Shown here one piece after another: positions 8,605 to 18,021 of a stretch of DNA of 64,000 nucleotides. The DNA comes from Limosilactobacillus reuteri. Its GTDB lineage: Bacteria; Bacillota; Bacilli; Lactobacillales; Lactobacillaceae. The first letter of the stretch is position 1, and every line of letters starts with the position of its first letter. The stretch lies in the NCBI RefSeq assembly GCF_013694365.1, contig NZ_CP059275.1, forward strand, positions 1,426,001-1,490,000. The letters are read 5' to 3'. The notes below the pieces were generated by a model. The model was not told the DNA's origin. It saw only the letters and a program-made list of their open reading frames with translations, and searched no databases. The position numbers and the translations under genes are program-made.

Positions 8605-10236
8605 ATGGTGAAATTAACTGACGACTATCTTAACAATCCAACACCATTTGAGGAAGCTGGAGTGCGGGTTCCTAAGTATGCGCAAGATAAATTAATTGAA
8701 CATACTAACGAGAATCCGGTATGGGTCCATTTTGGTGGCGGTAATCTCTTTAGATGTTTTCATTCTGTCATTGCTCAGGATTTAATTAATAAGGGCGAAT
8801 TAGATAGTGGAATTATTGTTGCTGACACCTATGACGATGAAGTAATTAATGAAGTCTACAAGCCTTATAATAATCGCTTCTTATCAGTTGTGATGAAAAA
8901 TGATGGCCTGGATAAGGAGTTAGTAGCGAGCGTAACTGACAGTATTTATGCCAATAGTAAAAATAAAGCAGGACTTGAAAAACTAAAAGATATTTTTAAG
9001 AAACCAACACTGCAATTAGCGACATTTTCAATAACGGAAAAAGGGTATGCCTTAAAAGATATGAACGGCAACTTGACTAAGGGAGCTGAACATGACCTTA
9101 GTAATGACCCGGATTCTGCGGTTACTAACATGGGAATAATTGCCAATCTATTACTATCACGGTATAAGGCAGGAAAATTACCAATTGCCATGGTCAGTAC
9201 CGATAATTTCTCACAAAATGGGAAACGGTTGGAAAAAGCAGTCCAACTTATCGCTAATGGTTGGGTGAAAAATGGTTTCGCCGACCAAGGATTCCTTGAG
9301 TACCTCGGTGATCCTAAGCAAGTATCATTTCCGTGGAGTATGATTGACCGAATTACACCAAATCCGTCTGAAAAAGTATCGAAAGAGTTAGTTGAAGATG
9401 GGATTAAAGATGCGGCAATCGTTCATACTGATAAGCATATAAATATTGCACCGTTTGGTAATACCGAAGAAACTCATTATCTCGTAATTGAAGACAGTTT
9501 TCCAAACGGGCGACCAAAGCTTGAAGATGCTGGCGTATTTATGACTGACCGCGAAACTGTTAATGATGCTGACCAGATGAAAGTTACAGCTTGCCTTAAC
9601 CCTCTCCACACATCACTAGCGATTTTTGGCTGTTTGCTAGGCTTTCATTCAATTGCTGATGAAGCAGCGGACGACGACCTTCTAAAAATGATTAAAAATC
9701 TCGGTTATGGTGAAGATTTACCAGTCGTAAAAGACCCGAAGATTATTAATCCCAAAGAATTTATTAGTACTTTAATTACTAAGCGGTTACCGAATAAAAA
9801 TATTCCTGATACACCACAGCGGATCGCGTCAGATACGTCGCAAAAAGTTGGTATTCGTTATGGAGTAACCCTTCAGCACTATGTTGATAATCCGAAACTT
9901 AATCCGGCAGACCTTGAATTTATTCCAATGATCATTGCTGGCTGGTGCCGTTACTTAATGGCAGTTGATGATAATGGAAATGCCTTTACTCCAAGTCCAG
10001 ATCCGTTATATGACCAGTTACATGAGTACGTTAAGGATATTAAGATTGGTGATTCAGAAAGCGATGTCCATGAAAAATTACAGCCAATTTTAAGTAACAA
10101 ATCAATTTTTGGTAATGATCTTTATGAAATCGGTCTCGGAAATAAGATCGAGGATTACTTCAAACAGATGATTACAGAGCCAGGAGCAGTTCGGGAAACC
10201 ATTCATCGAACCATTGAAGAAAAAGGAAAATATTAG
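8605..10236 (+). CDS. uxuB: Fructuronate reductase (D-mannonate oxidoreductase)
   Basis: Reduces D-fructuronate to D-mannonate with NADH, the glucuronate-branch counterpart of UxaB. This 543-residue mannitol dehydrogenase family protein has the nucleotide-binding VHFGGGNLFRCFH segment (about 42-54), the STDNFSQNG segment (about 198-206), FPWSMIDRITP and a C-terminal helical domain. UxuB proteins of Firmicutes are usually in this size range, longer than UxaB. Its product goes to UxuA, the next CDS. Confidence 0.9.
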   Translation: MVKLTDDYLNNPTPFEEAGVRVPKYAQDKLIEHTNENPVWVHFGGGNLFRCFHSVIAQDLINKGELDSGIIVADTYDDEVINEVYKPYNNRFLSVVMKNDGLDKELVASVTDSIYANSKNKAGLEKLKDIFKKPTLQLATFSITEKGYALKDMNGNLTKGAEHDLSNDPDSAVTNMGIIANLLLSRYKAGKLPIAMVSTDNFSQNGKRLEKAVQLIANGWVKNGFADQGFLEYLGDPKQVSFPWSMIDRITPNPSEKVSKELVEDGIKDAAIVHTDKHINIAPFGNTEETHYLVIEDSFPNGRPKLEDAGVFMTDRETVNDADQMKVTACLNPLHTSLAIFGCLLGFHSIADEAADDDLLKMIKNLGYGEDLPVVKDPKIINPKEFISTLITKRLPNKNIPDTPQRIASDTSQKVGIRYGVTLQHYVDNPKLNPADLEFIPMIIAGWCRYLMAVDDNGNAFTPSPDPLYDQLHEYVKDIKIGDSESDVHEKLQPILSNKSIFGNDLYEIGLGNKIEDYFKQMITEPGAVRETIHRTIEEKGKY

Positions 10237-11310
10237 ATGAAAAATATGGGATTTCGCTGGTATGGCGATGGCAATGATTCAATTAAATTGTCAGATATTC
10301 GTCAAATTCCAGGAACAACACAAGTAGTAGGAGCGTTGTTTGACATTCCGGTTGGCGAAGTTTGGCCAAAGGAACGAATAGCAGCACTAAAAAAAGAGGT
10401 TGAAGATTCTGGGTTAAAACTTGAAGTAATTGAATCGGTTAATATTCATGATGATATAAAGATTGGATTACCGAGTCGTGATAAATATATTGAAAACTAT
10501 AAGGAAACAATTAAAAATTTGGCAGCCTATGGAATCAAAGTCATTTGCTATAACTTTATGCCAATTTTTGACTGGGTACGGACTGACCTTCATTATCCGC
10601 TTCCTGATGGATCAACGGACATGGCGTTTCAACATAAATACGTTGAAGGGTCACCAGAAGACATTATTAAATCGGTAGAAAAGAATTCTAATGGTTATGT
10701 TCTTCCGGGTTGGGAACCAGAACGGCTAGCAGAAGTTAAACGTTTATTTGAAGCTTATAAGGATGTTGATGAACAGAAGTTGCGTGAAAACCTTAAATAC
10801 TTCTTAGATGCGATTATTCCAACCTGTGAACAGTATGATGTTCGAATGGCAATGCACCCTGATGATCCGCCAATGCCATTATTTGGCTTACCACGAATTT
10901 ATAAGAATCAAGAAGACATGCTTAAAATCGAACAAATGCATGAATCCAAATATAATGGCTTTACGATCTGTACAGGAAGTCTTGGCGAAAATCCTAATAA
11001 TGATGTTCCCGCTATCATTAGAGAATTTGTCAAGAAAGATCGGGCACCATTTATCCACGCTCGTAATATTAAGTTTATGGGTAATGGTGATTTTCATGAG
11101 TCAGCACACTTATCTTCAGAAGGTTCATTAGATATGTATGAAATCATGAAAGCTTTATATGATACCGGTTTTGATGGTTACATTCGTCCAGACCATGGTC
11201 GTGACATTTGGGGCGAAGAAGGCCGTCCAGGATATGGATTATATGATCGCGCACTTGGAATTACTTATTTGAATGGTCTTTGGGAAGCAATTACAAAGGA
11301 AAATAAGTAA
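10237..11310 (+). CDS. uxuA: Mannonate dehydratase
   Basis: Dehydrates D-mannonate to 2-keto-3-deoxygluconate using a divalent metal. The 357-residue TIM-barrel protein starts with the typical GFRWYG segment and contains MHPDDPP (about 206-212), TGSLGENPNND (about 247-257), HARNIKF (about 274-280) and RPDHGRD (about 313-319), which carry the metal and substrate ligands of the family. The last 38 bases are repeated as the first 38 bases of the following small ORF, so in the genome the two genes overlap out of frame. Confidence 0.93.
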   Translation: MKNMGFRWYGDGNDSIKLSDIRQIPGTTQVVGALFDIPVGEVWPKERIAALKKEVEDSGLKLEVIESVNIHDDIKIGLPSRDKYIENYKETIKNLAAYGIKVICYNFMPIFDWVRTDLHYPLPDGSTDMAFQHKYVEGSPEDIIKSVEKNSNGYVLPGWEPERLAEVKRLFEAYKDVDEQKLRENLKYFLDAIIPTCEQYDVRMAMHPDDPPMPLFGLPRIYKNQEDMLKIEQMHESKYNGFTICTGSLGENPNNDVPAIIREFVKKDRAPFIHARNIKFMGNGDFHESAHLSSEGSLDMYEIMKALYDTGFDGYIRPDHGRDIWGEEGRPGYGLYDRALGITYLNGLWEAITKENK

Positions 11311-11348
11311 ATGGTCTTTGGGAAGCAATTACAAAGGAAAATAAGTAA
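11273..11348 (+). repeat. 38-bp exact tandem duplication at a CDS joint
   Basis: Bases 11273-11310 (the end of uxuA, starting ATGGTCTTTGGG) recur exactly as 11311-11348 (the start of the next ORF). The first copy is read in the uxuA frame to its stop; the second begins with ATG in the +1 frame. The repeat ends exactly at a stop codon and starts exactly at a start codon. That is what results from joining two CDSs that overlap in the genome, so I read it as a product of sequence construction. Confidence 0.95.
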
Positions 11349-11433
11349 AACGTGGGATGCTTTAGAATTAGTTAACTCAGTTGTAGGGTTGGCAATGGTA
11401 TTACTATTAAGTTTATTTATTCATCGATTGTGA
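11311..11433 (+). CDS. Small membrane protein overlapping uxuA, unknown
   Basis: A 40-residue ORF from ATG to TGA. After a basic start (KQLQRKISK) it has a hydrophobic stretch of about 20 residues (LVNSVVGLAMVLLLSLFIH), so it could be a one-pass membrane peptide. Its first 38 bases are the end of uxuA in another frame, and the stretch IRKQLQ-like charge pattern comes only from that overlap. It could equally be a false call. It lies before the hexuronate transporter, so a role with the transporter is conceivable but unsupported. Confidence 0.4.
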   Translation: MVFGKQLQRKISKTWDALELVNSVVGLAMVLLLSLFIHRL

Positions 11434-12984
11434 ATGAAAAAGAAAGGTAAGACTAGCTGGGTTTACACACCAAAGAAAATCAATGTTTGGCGTGGAATTG
11501 GTTTTGGGATGAATGACTTAATGGGCGGTGGTTGGAATAACATCGTTTCTGGAGTTATCTTTGTGTTTGTTATGAGTAATGGTATTAGTCCCGCTCTTGC
11601 AGGAGCGATTACGGGAATTGGACGAATTTTTGATGCTATCTTTTCGCTATTCTTTGGGGCAATCACCGATGGCTTCTACCGAAATAAGTTAGGACAAAAA
11701 TTTGGTCGTCGGCACTTCTTCATTCTAATTGGTGGAATCCTATTTGCCATCGTATTTCCATTATTCTGGGTAAAGTCGACCAATTGGATTTATTACTTGA
11801 TTGTGTATGTTGCCATTGAATTGATCATCGCTATGATTTTAATTCCGTGGGAAACATTACCAACTGAAATGACGACAGACTACAACTTACGTACTGTATT
11901 ATCTGGATCACGGATGGTAATTTCAGCTACTGGTACAGCACTTGTATTCTTTATTCTTGCAGCATTGAAACATGCACAAAACCCTAACGCTTATTTAGTA
12001 ACAGGAATTATTTGGACGATTATTTTTGTCATTGCAATTTTTGTTTCATATCGTAGTACTTGGGAACGACCATTAACAGAGGACTTTGTTAAAAAGCTCG
12101 ATTCAAAGCCTGACTTACCCCTAGGTACATTTCTTAAAAATACTGTTGAGGATTACTTCTCGACGTTTAAAAATAAATCTTTTAGACAACATTTGGCAAT
12201 TTATTTACTTTCATTTACCGGTAAAGATTTCTATTCAATAATGCTTCCAACATTTATTCTTTGCTGTATTAATGGTGCAAAAGATGACCTTCCATGGACA
12301 TTGCAAGCATTATCAGCTATTGGTATTTTAGCTACATTAGCCGCAACTAGAATGATGATTAAACGCGGACCAAGGTTTCTTTATGGTCTAAGTTATTCCA
12401 CGATTATTCTTACAATGATTGGTTATATTCTTACTTGGATGTTTGATGTTAATAATCCGGTTGTAATTTTAATTGCTATTTCATTAGTTTATCAATGTGG
12501 ACGTGCAATCTTGGAATTTACGCCATGGAATGTTTTCCCGTTTATTCCTGATATTGACCGGATTATGACGCGTCAAGATCGTGCTGGTATTTATGCAGCT
12601 GTCATGACCTTTTTCCGTAAATCTACTGGAGCGGTTGCGTCCTGGATTGCAGGTATTCTTTTGGAGATAATCGGTTTTAACTCAAAAACTATGATTAATT
12701 ACAATACAACCCCACGAAGTATTCAACTTGGAATCATGCTAATTTTCTTCATTGGACCTGTTGTTTTGATTGGCTGGGCATTAATAATTGCAATGAAATT
12801 CAAACTTAATCGTCAAACGCATGATGTATTAAAGGCTGAACTTGAACGGCTTCAAGCTGGTGGTTCAAAGGCGGATGTAACCCCTGAAACAAAAGAGGTT
12901 GTTGAAGAATTAACAGGGGAACCATATGCAAAAGTATGGCCTAATATAAATAACGATAACAGCAAAACAAACGGAGGTAAATAA
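11434..12984 (+). CDS. MFS sugar transporter, GPH (glycoside-pentoside-hexuronide:cation symporter) family
   Basis: A 516-residue inner-membrane transporter with about 12 hydrophobic segments. Family marks are the N-terminal GFGMNDLMGGGWNN segment (about 24-37), GRIFDAIFSLFFGAITD (about 63-79), with the conserved Asp of the GPH cation site, and FGRRHFFIL shortly after. It most likely imports glucuronate, galacturonate or oligouronides with a cation. A soluble C-terminal tail of about 60 residues follows the last helix. It lies between uxuA and uxaC. Substrate is inferred from context only. Confidence 0.85.
   Translation: MKKKGKTSWVYTPKKINVWRGIGFGMNDLMGGGWNNIVSGVIFVFVMSNGISPALAGAITGIGRIFDAIFSLFFGAITDGFYRNKLGQKFGRRHFFILIGGILFAIVFPLFWVKSTNWIYYLIVYVAIELIIAMILIPWETLPTEMTTDYNLRTVLSGSRMVISATGTALVFFILAALKHAQNPNAYLVTGIIWTIIFVIAIFVSYRSTWERPLTEDFVKKLDSKPDLPLGTFLKNTVEDYFSTFKNKSFRQHLAIYLLSFTGKDFYSIMLPTFILCCINGAKDDLPWTLQALSAIGILATLAATRMMIKRGPRFLYGLSYSTIILTMIGYILTWMFDVNNPVVILIAISLVYQCGRAILEFTPWNVFPFIPDIDRIMTRQDRAGIYAAVMTFFRKSTGAVASWIAGILLEIIGFNSKTMINYNTTPRSIQLGIMLIFFIGPVVLIGWALIIAMKFKLNRQTHDVLKAELERLQAGGSKADVTPETKEVVEELTGEPYAKVWPNINNDNSKTNGGK
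12973..12978 (+). promoter_or_regulatory. Shine-Dalgarno site for uxaC inside the transporter end
   Basis: GGAGGT lies six bases before the uxaC ATG at 12985 and overlaps the last codons of the transporter gene. It is one of the few joints with a good ribosome-binding site at normal spacing, so this adjacency (transporter then uxaC) is probably native and the two genes are co-transcribed. Confidence 0.75.
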
Positions 12985-14454
12985 ATGACACTAGTAGGAA
13001 AAGACTTTTTGTTAACTAACGAATGGGGTAGAAAGCTGTTCTTTGATTATGCAAAAGATATGCCAATCATTGACTATCACTGTCACCTTGTACCGAAAGA
13101 AATTTATGAGAATAAGAATTATAAGAATATTACTCGTTTATGGCTTAATGATGGTACTTATGGTGACCATTATAAATGGCGGTTGGAACGAGCAAATGGT
13201 GTTCCTGAAGAACTAATTACTGGTAATGCTGATGACTATGAAAAGTTCTTAGCATGGGCTGGTACAATTGAGAAGGCTGTTGGTAACCCGGTTTATGAAT
13301 GGACGCACCTTGAATTACGCCGCTTCTTCGGGATTGATGAACCATTAACTCGTAAAAATGCGCCAGAAGTCTGGAAGAAAGCTAATGCCCTCCTTCAAAC
13401 AGATGACTTTAAACCGCGTAATCTTATCAAACTTTCCCATGTAGTTGCTGTATGTACAACGGATGATCCAGCATCAGACCTTCATTATCATAAATTACTG
13501 AAAAAAGATGAAAGAGAAAATGGCTTCCGCACATTACCAGCAATGCGGCCTGATAATTTAATCTATATTGATAAGCCAACATACGGTCAATATCTTAATG
13601 AATTAGCTGCGGTATCTGGAGTTAAAATCAACTCATTTAAGGATATTATTAAAGCAATGGATCAACGGTTTGGTTACTTTAATAAAATGGGAGCGCGCTT
13701 GTCTGATCATTCATTGAGTACGTACCACTTTATCGAAGCAACCGATGATGAACTTGATTCAATTGTTAAGAAAGCAATCAATAACGAGCAATTAACTGAT
13801 CATGAGCGTGACCAATATCTTACAATGCTTGTTGAAAACTTAATGAAGCTTAATAAAAAATATGATTGGACAATGCAATTCCATAATAATGTTTTACGAA
13901 GCATCAATCACCCGATGTTTGATCAAATAGGCCCTGATACTGGTTTTGATGCAATGGGAACACAACCAGACATGGTAGCAGAAATTCAAAAGCTTTTTAC
14001 TAAGATGAAGGATGAAGATAGTTTGCCAAAGATTATTTTCTATTCCCTTAACTCGAATGATTGGCTACAACTGGTAACGTTAATGGGATGCTTCCAAGAA
14101 GGTGGTAAACAACGAATGCAGTTAGGTGCTGCATGGTGGTTCAATGATACTGCTGAAGGGATGCAGCAACAATTACGGACATTTGCCCAACAAAGCCTTT
14201 TGCCTAATTTTGTCGGAATGCTAACAGATTCACGAAGCTTCCTTTCTTATCCCCGCCATGAGTACTTCCGTCGAGTATTATGTAACTTTATCGGAAGTTT
14301 GGTTGAGCAGGGACGAGCTCCAGAGGATAAAGAGTACCTCGGTAAGATCGTTCAAGATATTTCTTACAATAATGCATTAAACTACTTTAACTTTTTCCCT
14401 GATGAAAAGCCAAGCGCCTTGTTTGCTAAGCACGAAAATAAGTTTCAATTTTAA
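12985..14454 (+). CDS. uxaC: Glucuronate/galacturonate isomerase
   Basis: First intracellular step: isomerises D-glucuronate to fructuronate and D-galacturonate to tagaturonate. The 489-residue amidohydrolase-fold protein has the metal-binding [10 protein letters not shown] motif (about 26-35), [10 protein letters not shown] (about 299-308, a further His ligand region), and the C-terminal [17 protein letters not shown] segment typical of UxaC. It feeds both UxaB and UxuB. The start is well supported by the GGAGGT site six bases upstream. Confidence 0.95.
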   Translation: MTLVGKDFLLTNEWGRKLFFDYAKDMPIIDYHCHLVPKEIYENKNYKNITRLWLNDGTYGDHYKWRLERANGVPEELITGNADDYEKFLAWAGTIEKAVGNPVYEWTHLELRRFFGIDEPLTRKNAPEVWKKANALLQTDDFKPRNLIKLSHVVAVCTTDDPASDLHYHKLLKKDERENGFRTLPAMRPDNLIYIDKPTYGQYLNELAAVSGVKINSFKDIIKAMDQRFGYFNKMGARLSDHSLSTYHFIEATDDELDSIVKKAINNEQLTDHERDQYLTMLVENLMKLNKKYDWTMQFHNNVLRSINHPMFDQIGPDTGFDAMGTQPDMVAEIQKLFTKMKDEDSLPKIIFYSLNSNDWLQLVTLMGCFQEGGKQRMQLGAAWWFNDTAEGMQQQLRTFAQQSLLPNFVGMLTDSRSFLSYPRHEYFRRVLCNFIGSLVEQGRAPEDKEYLGKIVQDISYNNALNYFNFFPDEKPSALFAKHENKFQF

Positions 14455-14790
14455 ATGCTACATCGAGAAAATAGAATTAAAAAGTACCACCTTAGTTCTG
14501 CTGCTGATTTAATTAAAGAAACAATGGATTACTATAGTATTACTCAGTCAGACTTAGCAGACCGGCTAAGCGTCAGCCAAAAAAATATTTCTGATATTCT
14601 TAATCGTAAACGTTTTTTGAATGAGGTAGTGGCGTTGCGGATTGAGAAGGTAATGGGAATATCTAGTGAGTTATTACTTGCACTAGACTCTAATTACAAA
14701 TTACGACTTGCAAAAGAAAATAATGAAGTAACAAAAGCTGATAGTAAATCACCGTTATTTTTGCAACAATATGACTGGGTAACTGCGTAG
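14455..14790 (+). CDS. XRE-family DNA-binding protein, HigA/VapI antitoxin-like
   Basis: A 111-residue protein with a Cro/C1-type helix-turn-helix at about 28-60 (ITQSDLADRLSVSQKNISDI) followed by LNRKRFLNEVVALRIEKVMG, the arrangement of HigA/VapI-type antitoxins. No HigB-like toxin is seen beside it, but small or opposite-strand neighbours could have been moved or lost in the joining of CDSs. It may be an orphan regulator. The C-terminal tail (LFLQQYDWVTA) resembles that of other HigA-like proteins. Confidence 0.65.
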   Translation: MLHRENRIKKYHLSSAADLIKETMDYYSITQSDLADRLSVSQKNISDILNRKRFLNEVVALRIEKVMGISSELLLALDSNYKLRLAKENNEVTKADSKSPLFLQQYDWVTA

Positions 14791-15255
14791 TTGAAGCATC
14801 AATATATTTGTAAATCGTCCGCAGAAAAGTTAGGAGCTTTATTTGCAATTGAACCAGGGATAAATCATCCCCTTTATGATAATTACGCAGTTCGCCGAGT
14901 TCTAGACGCAGTAGACAGCCCAAACCTATTTGTAATTTTTGACCTTGCCAACCTTATTTCAAAGGATAACTATAAAGATCAGGGCACCATCTTAAGCGAG
15001 GCAGCTCGATTATACGGCCCGCAAATCTGTACCTTTCATTTAAAAGATGTTGATTTTATTAATGGCCAAAAAGTAACGGTTCCATTTGGTTCTGGAATCA
15101 TCGATGTTGATCGATATATTAGCTTTATCAATCAACTCAAACCCTTTACTTTTGCAACTTTTGAGGCGACAAAGGAGAATCAATTAGATTCAGCACTAGC
15201 AGTATTTCATCAAGCTGAGAAAAAATCCAAGGCAATTATAAAAGCCCTACAGTAG
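14791..15255 (+). pseudogene. C-terminal half of a sugar phosphate isomerase/epimerase (TIM barrel)
   Basis: Begins with TTG and encodes 154 residues, about half of the usual 270-300. It matches the second half of the xylose-isomerase-like TIM barrel family: IEPG (about 24-27) with a metal-ligand Glu, FDLANL (about 50-55), FHLKDVDF (about 80-87), GSGIIDVDRY (about 100-109) and a final FATFEAT Glu segment. The first half of the barrel is absent, so it should not fold as a normal enzyme. Either the gene is broken or the first half was on a separate or unannotated piece that the CDS joining left out. The TTG start has no ribosome site. Confidence 0.6.
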
Positions 15256-15567
15256 TTGCAAATGGGCTATACAGTGCTCGAACCTGGTAATGGTTGGAAC
15301 ACAATGCCGTGTCATACTCATGCACGTCGGATGGAAACGTACATGTACTGTGAATTTGGCTCTAAGGATACCCGCGTTTTCCATTTCATGGGCAAGCCGG
15401 ATGAAAGCAAACATATTGTGTTAGAGCCTGAACAAGCAGTAGTAAACCCTAGCTGGTCGATTCATTGTGGTGTAGGGCCCACCAGTTACTCATTTATCTG
15501 GGCAATGTGTGGTGAAAATCAAACATATGATGATATGGATATGGTTGACATGCATGATTTAAGATAA
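15256..15567 (+). pseudogene. kduI: C-terminal part of 5-keto-4-deoxyuronate isomerase (KduI)
   Basis: Begins with TTG; 103 residues, against about 275 for complete KduI. It retains the cupin core that binds zinc: [13 protein letters not shown] (about 19-31, with two His and a Glu) and [11 protein letters not shown] (about 65-75, a further His), ending in [13 protein letters not shown], the normal KduI C-terminus. The N-terminal 170 or so residues are missing. KduI and KduD act together on unsaturated uronates from pectin or glycosaminoglycans. The gene looks broken here, though the missing part may be an artefact of the record. Confidence 0.7.
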
Positions 15568-16383
15568 ATGGCTCAATCACAAGAAGAAATCAAACAAAAT
15601 GAAGCAGCCCTTGACAAGTTTAAGATGTCTGCATTTGACTTAAGCGGTAAGGTTGCAATTATTACTGGCGGGAATACTGGTTTAGGTCAAGGCTATGCTG
15701 TTGCCTTAGCTGAAGCCGGTGCTGATATTTTTATTCCAACACATGGTACGCAAGGCTGGGACGCTACCCGCGAGATGATTGAAAAGCGTGGTCGCAAGGT
15801 TGACTTTATGCAGGTTGACTTAACTAAGCCGGGTGTTGCACAAAAGGTTGTTGACCAAGCAATTAAGACGTTTGGACATCTTGATATTTTGATTAATAAT
15901 GCGGGAATGATTAAACGAAATCCAATTCTAGAATCAAAAGACGCCGACTGGGACACGGTAATTAATATTAACTTAAATGCTGTTTACCATATGTCGATGG
16001 CCGCAGCAAAGGTTTTCGCAAAACAAGGTCATGGGAAAATTATTAACATTGGTTCAATGCTTTCTTTCCAAGGTGGAAAGTTTATACCATCCTATACTGC
16101 ATCTAAACACGGGGTTGCAGGTTTAACAAAATCATTTGCTAGTGAGATGGGAGCGTATGGGGTTCAAGTTAATGCGATTGCTCCTGGTTATATTAAGACT
16201 GCTAATACCGCACCCATTCGAGCAGATAAAGCGCGAAATCAAGAAATCCTTGATCGAATTCCGGCTGGGCACTGGGCTGAACCGCATGAATTAATGGGTG
16301 TTGCAGTGTTCTTGGCAAGTGATGCTGCTAATTATGTTAATGGGACGATCATGCCGGTCGACGGCGGATATTTGGTTCGATAA
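15568..16383 (+). CDS. kduD: 2-dehydro-3-deoxy-D-gluconate 5-dehydrogenase
   Basis: Reduces 2,5-diketo-3-deoxygluconate to 2-keto-3-deoxygluconate with NAD(P)H, the step after KduI. The 271-residue short-chain dehydrogenase has TGGNTGLGQG (about 33-42) for the cofactor, NNAG (about 109-112), a catalytic Ser in GSMLSF and YTASKHG (about 172-178) with the Tyr-x-x-x-Lys pair, and the C-terminal VDGGYLVR end of KduD. All catalytic residues are present, unlike in the KduI fragment beside it. Confidence 0.88.
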   Translation: MAQSQEEIKQNEAALDKFKMSAFDLSGKVAIITGGNTGLGQGYAVALAEAGADIFIPTHGTQGWDATREMIEKRGRKVDFMQVDLTKPGVAQKVVDQAIKTFGHLDILINNAGMIKRNPILESKDADWDTVININLNAVYHMSMAAAKVFAKQGHGKIINIGSMLSFQGGKFIPSYTASKHGVAGLTKSFASEMGAYGVQVNAIAPGYIKTANTAPIRADKARNQEILDRIPAGHWAEPHELMGVAVFLASDAANYVNGTIMPVDGGYLVR

Positions 16384-17136
16384 ATGGAAAATAAATTATA
16401 CGGTGCTGTGTTATTAAAAGCACGCCAGATTCTTGATTATATCGCAAGTGCTTCCGAAGCGCCGACCCTCCGTGAATTAGATGAACAACTTGATATTTCA
16501 AAGCCCACAATCTATAAAATACTAAAAACTTTAGAATACTGCGGATATGTTCGGGTAGAAGGAGAAGATAAGCACTACTACTTAGGGACGATTTTTCTTC
16601 AGTATGCGCAAGCAGTTAATAATTCTTTCAATATAGAAGAAATTGCTAAACCATATTTAAAGGAGCTTCGTGACGCAACCAATGAAACGGTTAATCTTGG
16701 TATTATCGAGAGTAAAAGTGTCGTCCTTCTCTCAAAGCTGGAAAGCACTAATAGTATCAAACTGGTATCGTATATTGGCGGTAAGATGCACATGTACTCT
16801 TCTGCAATGGGGAAAGCGGTGTTAGCTACTTATAACGACAAACAATTATCCGAATACTTAACGGGCATCACTTTTGAAAAGCTAACCGCAAAGACAATCG
16901 ATAATGAACAAGCACTGCTAACTAATCTCAATGAAACAAGGGCGCAGGGATATTCAATTGACGATGTTGAAAATCAGCCAGGGGTCTACTGCCTCGGCTT
17001 TGCCTTAGTAAAAAATGGTCATACTTTTGGCGCATTTAGTATTAGTACTCCTGAATACCGGATGGACGATAAGAAAAAAGAACAGTTCGTAAAATTAGGG
17101 CAACAAACTCAACAAAAGATCTTAAATGCAATTTAG
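16384..17136 (+). CDS. IclR-family transcriptional regulator (KdgR-like)
   Basis: A 250-residue regulator with an N-terminal winged helix (about 10-70; LRELDEQLDISKPTIYKILKTL as the recognition region) and the C-terminal IclR effector domain, whose SAMGKAVLA segment (about 139-147) and YSIDDVENQPGVYCLG segment are diagnostic. KdgR proteins of this family respond to 2-keto-3-deoxygluconate, and the neighbouring kdu genes make that ligand plausible. No operator can be examined because the upstream DNA is not present. Confidence 0.83.
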   Translation: MENKLYGAVLLKARQILDYIASASEAPTLRELDEQLDISKPTIYKILKTLEYCGYVRVEGEDKHYYLGTIFLQYAQAVNNSFNIEEIAKPYLKELRDATNETVNLGIIESKSVVLLSKLESTNSIKLVSYIGGKMHMYSSAMGKAVLATYNDKQLSEYLTGITFEKLTAKTIDNEQALLTNLNETRAQGYSIDDVENQPGVYCLGFALVKNGHTFGAFSISTPEYRMDDKKKEQFVKLGQQTQQKILNAI

Positions 17137-18021
17137 ATGGATACCCGTGTATTAAAATACTTTTTAGCTGTTGCTCAAACTAATAATATCACTAAAGCTG
17201 CGGAACAATTGCATATTACGCAGCCGACCTTATCACGACAAATTATGGATTTAGAAGCAGAACTGGACGTGAAGCTTTTTGATCGTGAAAATCGGCGGTT
17301 GCAATTAACCAAGGCCGGTATCATTTTCCAACAGCGAGCAACGACAATAGTACAATTATTACATCAAACAGAAAATGAACTCCACCAGCACGAAGAAGAG
17401 TTAACTGGTGAAATTAACCTTGGTTCAGCTGTCTCAAGCGTCTCCTCATATATCACAAAATTAATCGCTGAATTTCAAAAACTTTATCCTAATGTTATCT
17501 TTAATTTATCTGACGGTGATGGTGATGTCCTTCGACGCCAATTAGATGAAGGATTGGATGATCTTGTGTGCTTATTAGAACCGGTTGAAGCCGCTAAGTA
17601 TAACTTCCTCGAATTACCCGTTCGTGAAAAATGGGGACTGATAATGCTTAAAGATGCACCTATTGCCAAGCATTCAACTGTCACAAAAAAAGATCTTTAC
17701 AAGCTTCCCTTAATCCTTCCTCATCGTAGCATTGTTCGGGATGAAGTTAGCGATATTTTAAAACTTAACCAAACGCGGTTAAATGTTCGTGCAACTACTA
17801 GCTTGCCAGGAAATACCATTGCACTATTAAGAAACAGCAATTACTATGTCTTAACGGTTAAAGGAGTCTACGATAATTTTCATGATCCAGACTTAGCTTT
17901 TGTCCCGCTTCCCCCTAATAAATCGACTGGGGATGTCCTAGCTTGGCGTAAGAATACCGTCCTTTCACCAGCTATCAAGAAATTTTTACAATTTGTTAAT
18001 GAAGAAATTCAAGAATCCTAA
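17137..18021 (+). CDS. LysR-family transcriptional regulator
   Basis: A 294-residue regulator with an N-terminal helix-turn-helix (about 1-60; ITKAAEQLHITQPTLSRQI) and a periplasmic-binding-like effector domain (about 90-290). Length is normal for LysR. The effector is unknown. It stands next to the flavodoxin-like gene and may control it, since LysR regulators often act on a neighbour, but order in this window does not prove real adjacency. Confidence 0.85.
   Translation: MDTRVLKYFLAVAQTNNITKAAEQLHITQPTLSRQIMDLEAELDVKLFDRENRRLQLTKAGIIFQQRATTIVQLLHQTENELHQHEEELTGEINLGSAVSSVSSYITKLIAEFQKLYPNVIFNLSDGDGDVLRRQLDEGLDDLVCLLEPVEAAKYNFLELPVREKWGLIMLKDAPIAKHSTVTKKDLYKLPLILPHRSIVRDEVSDILKLNQTRLNVRATTSLPGNTIALLRNSNYYVLTVKGVYDNFHDPDLAFVPLPPNKSTGDVLAWRKNTVLSPAIKKFLQFVNEEIQES

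Noticed and set aside
14455..14790. A complete HigBA toxin-antitoxin system
   Set aside because: Only the antitoxin-like DNA-binding protein is visible; no toxin ORF is beside it, and adjacency is unreliable here.
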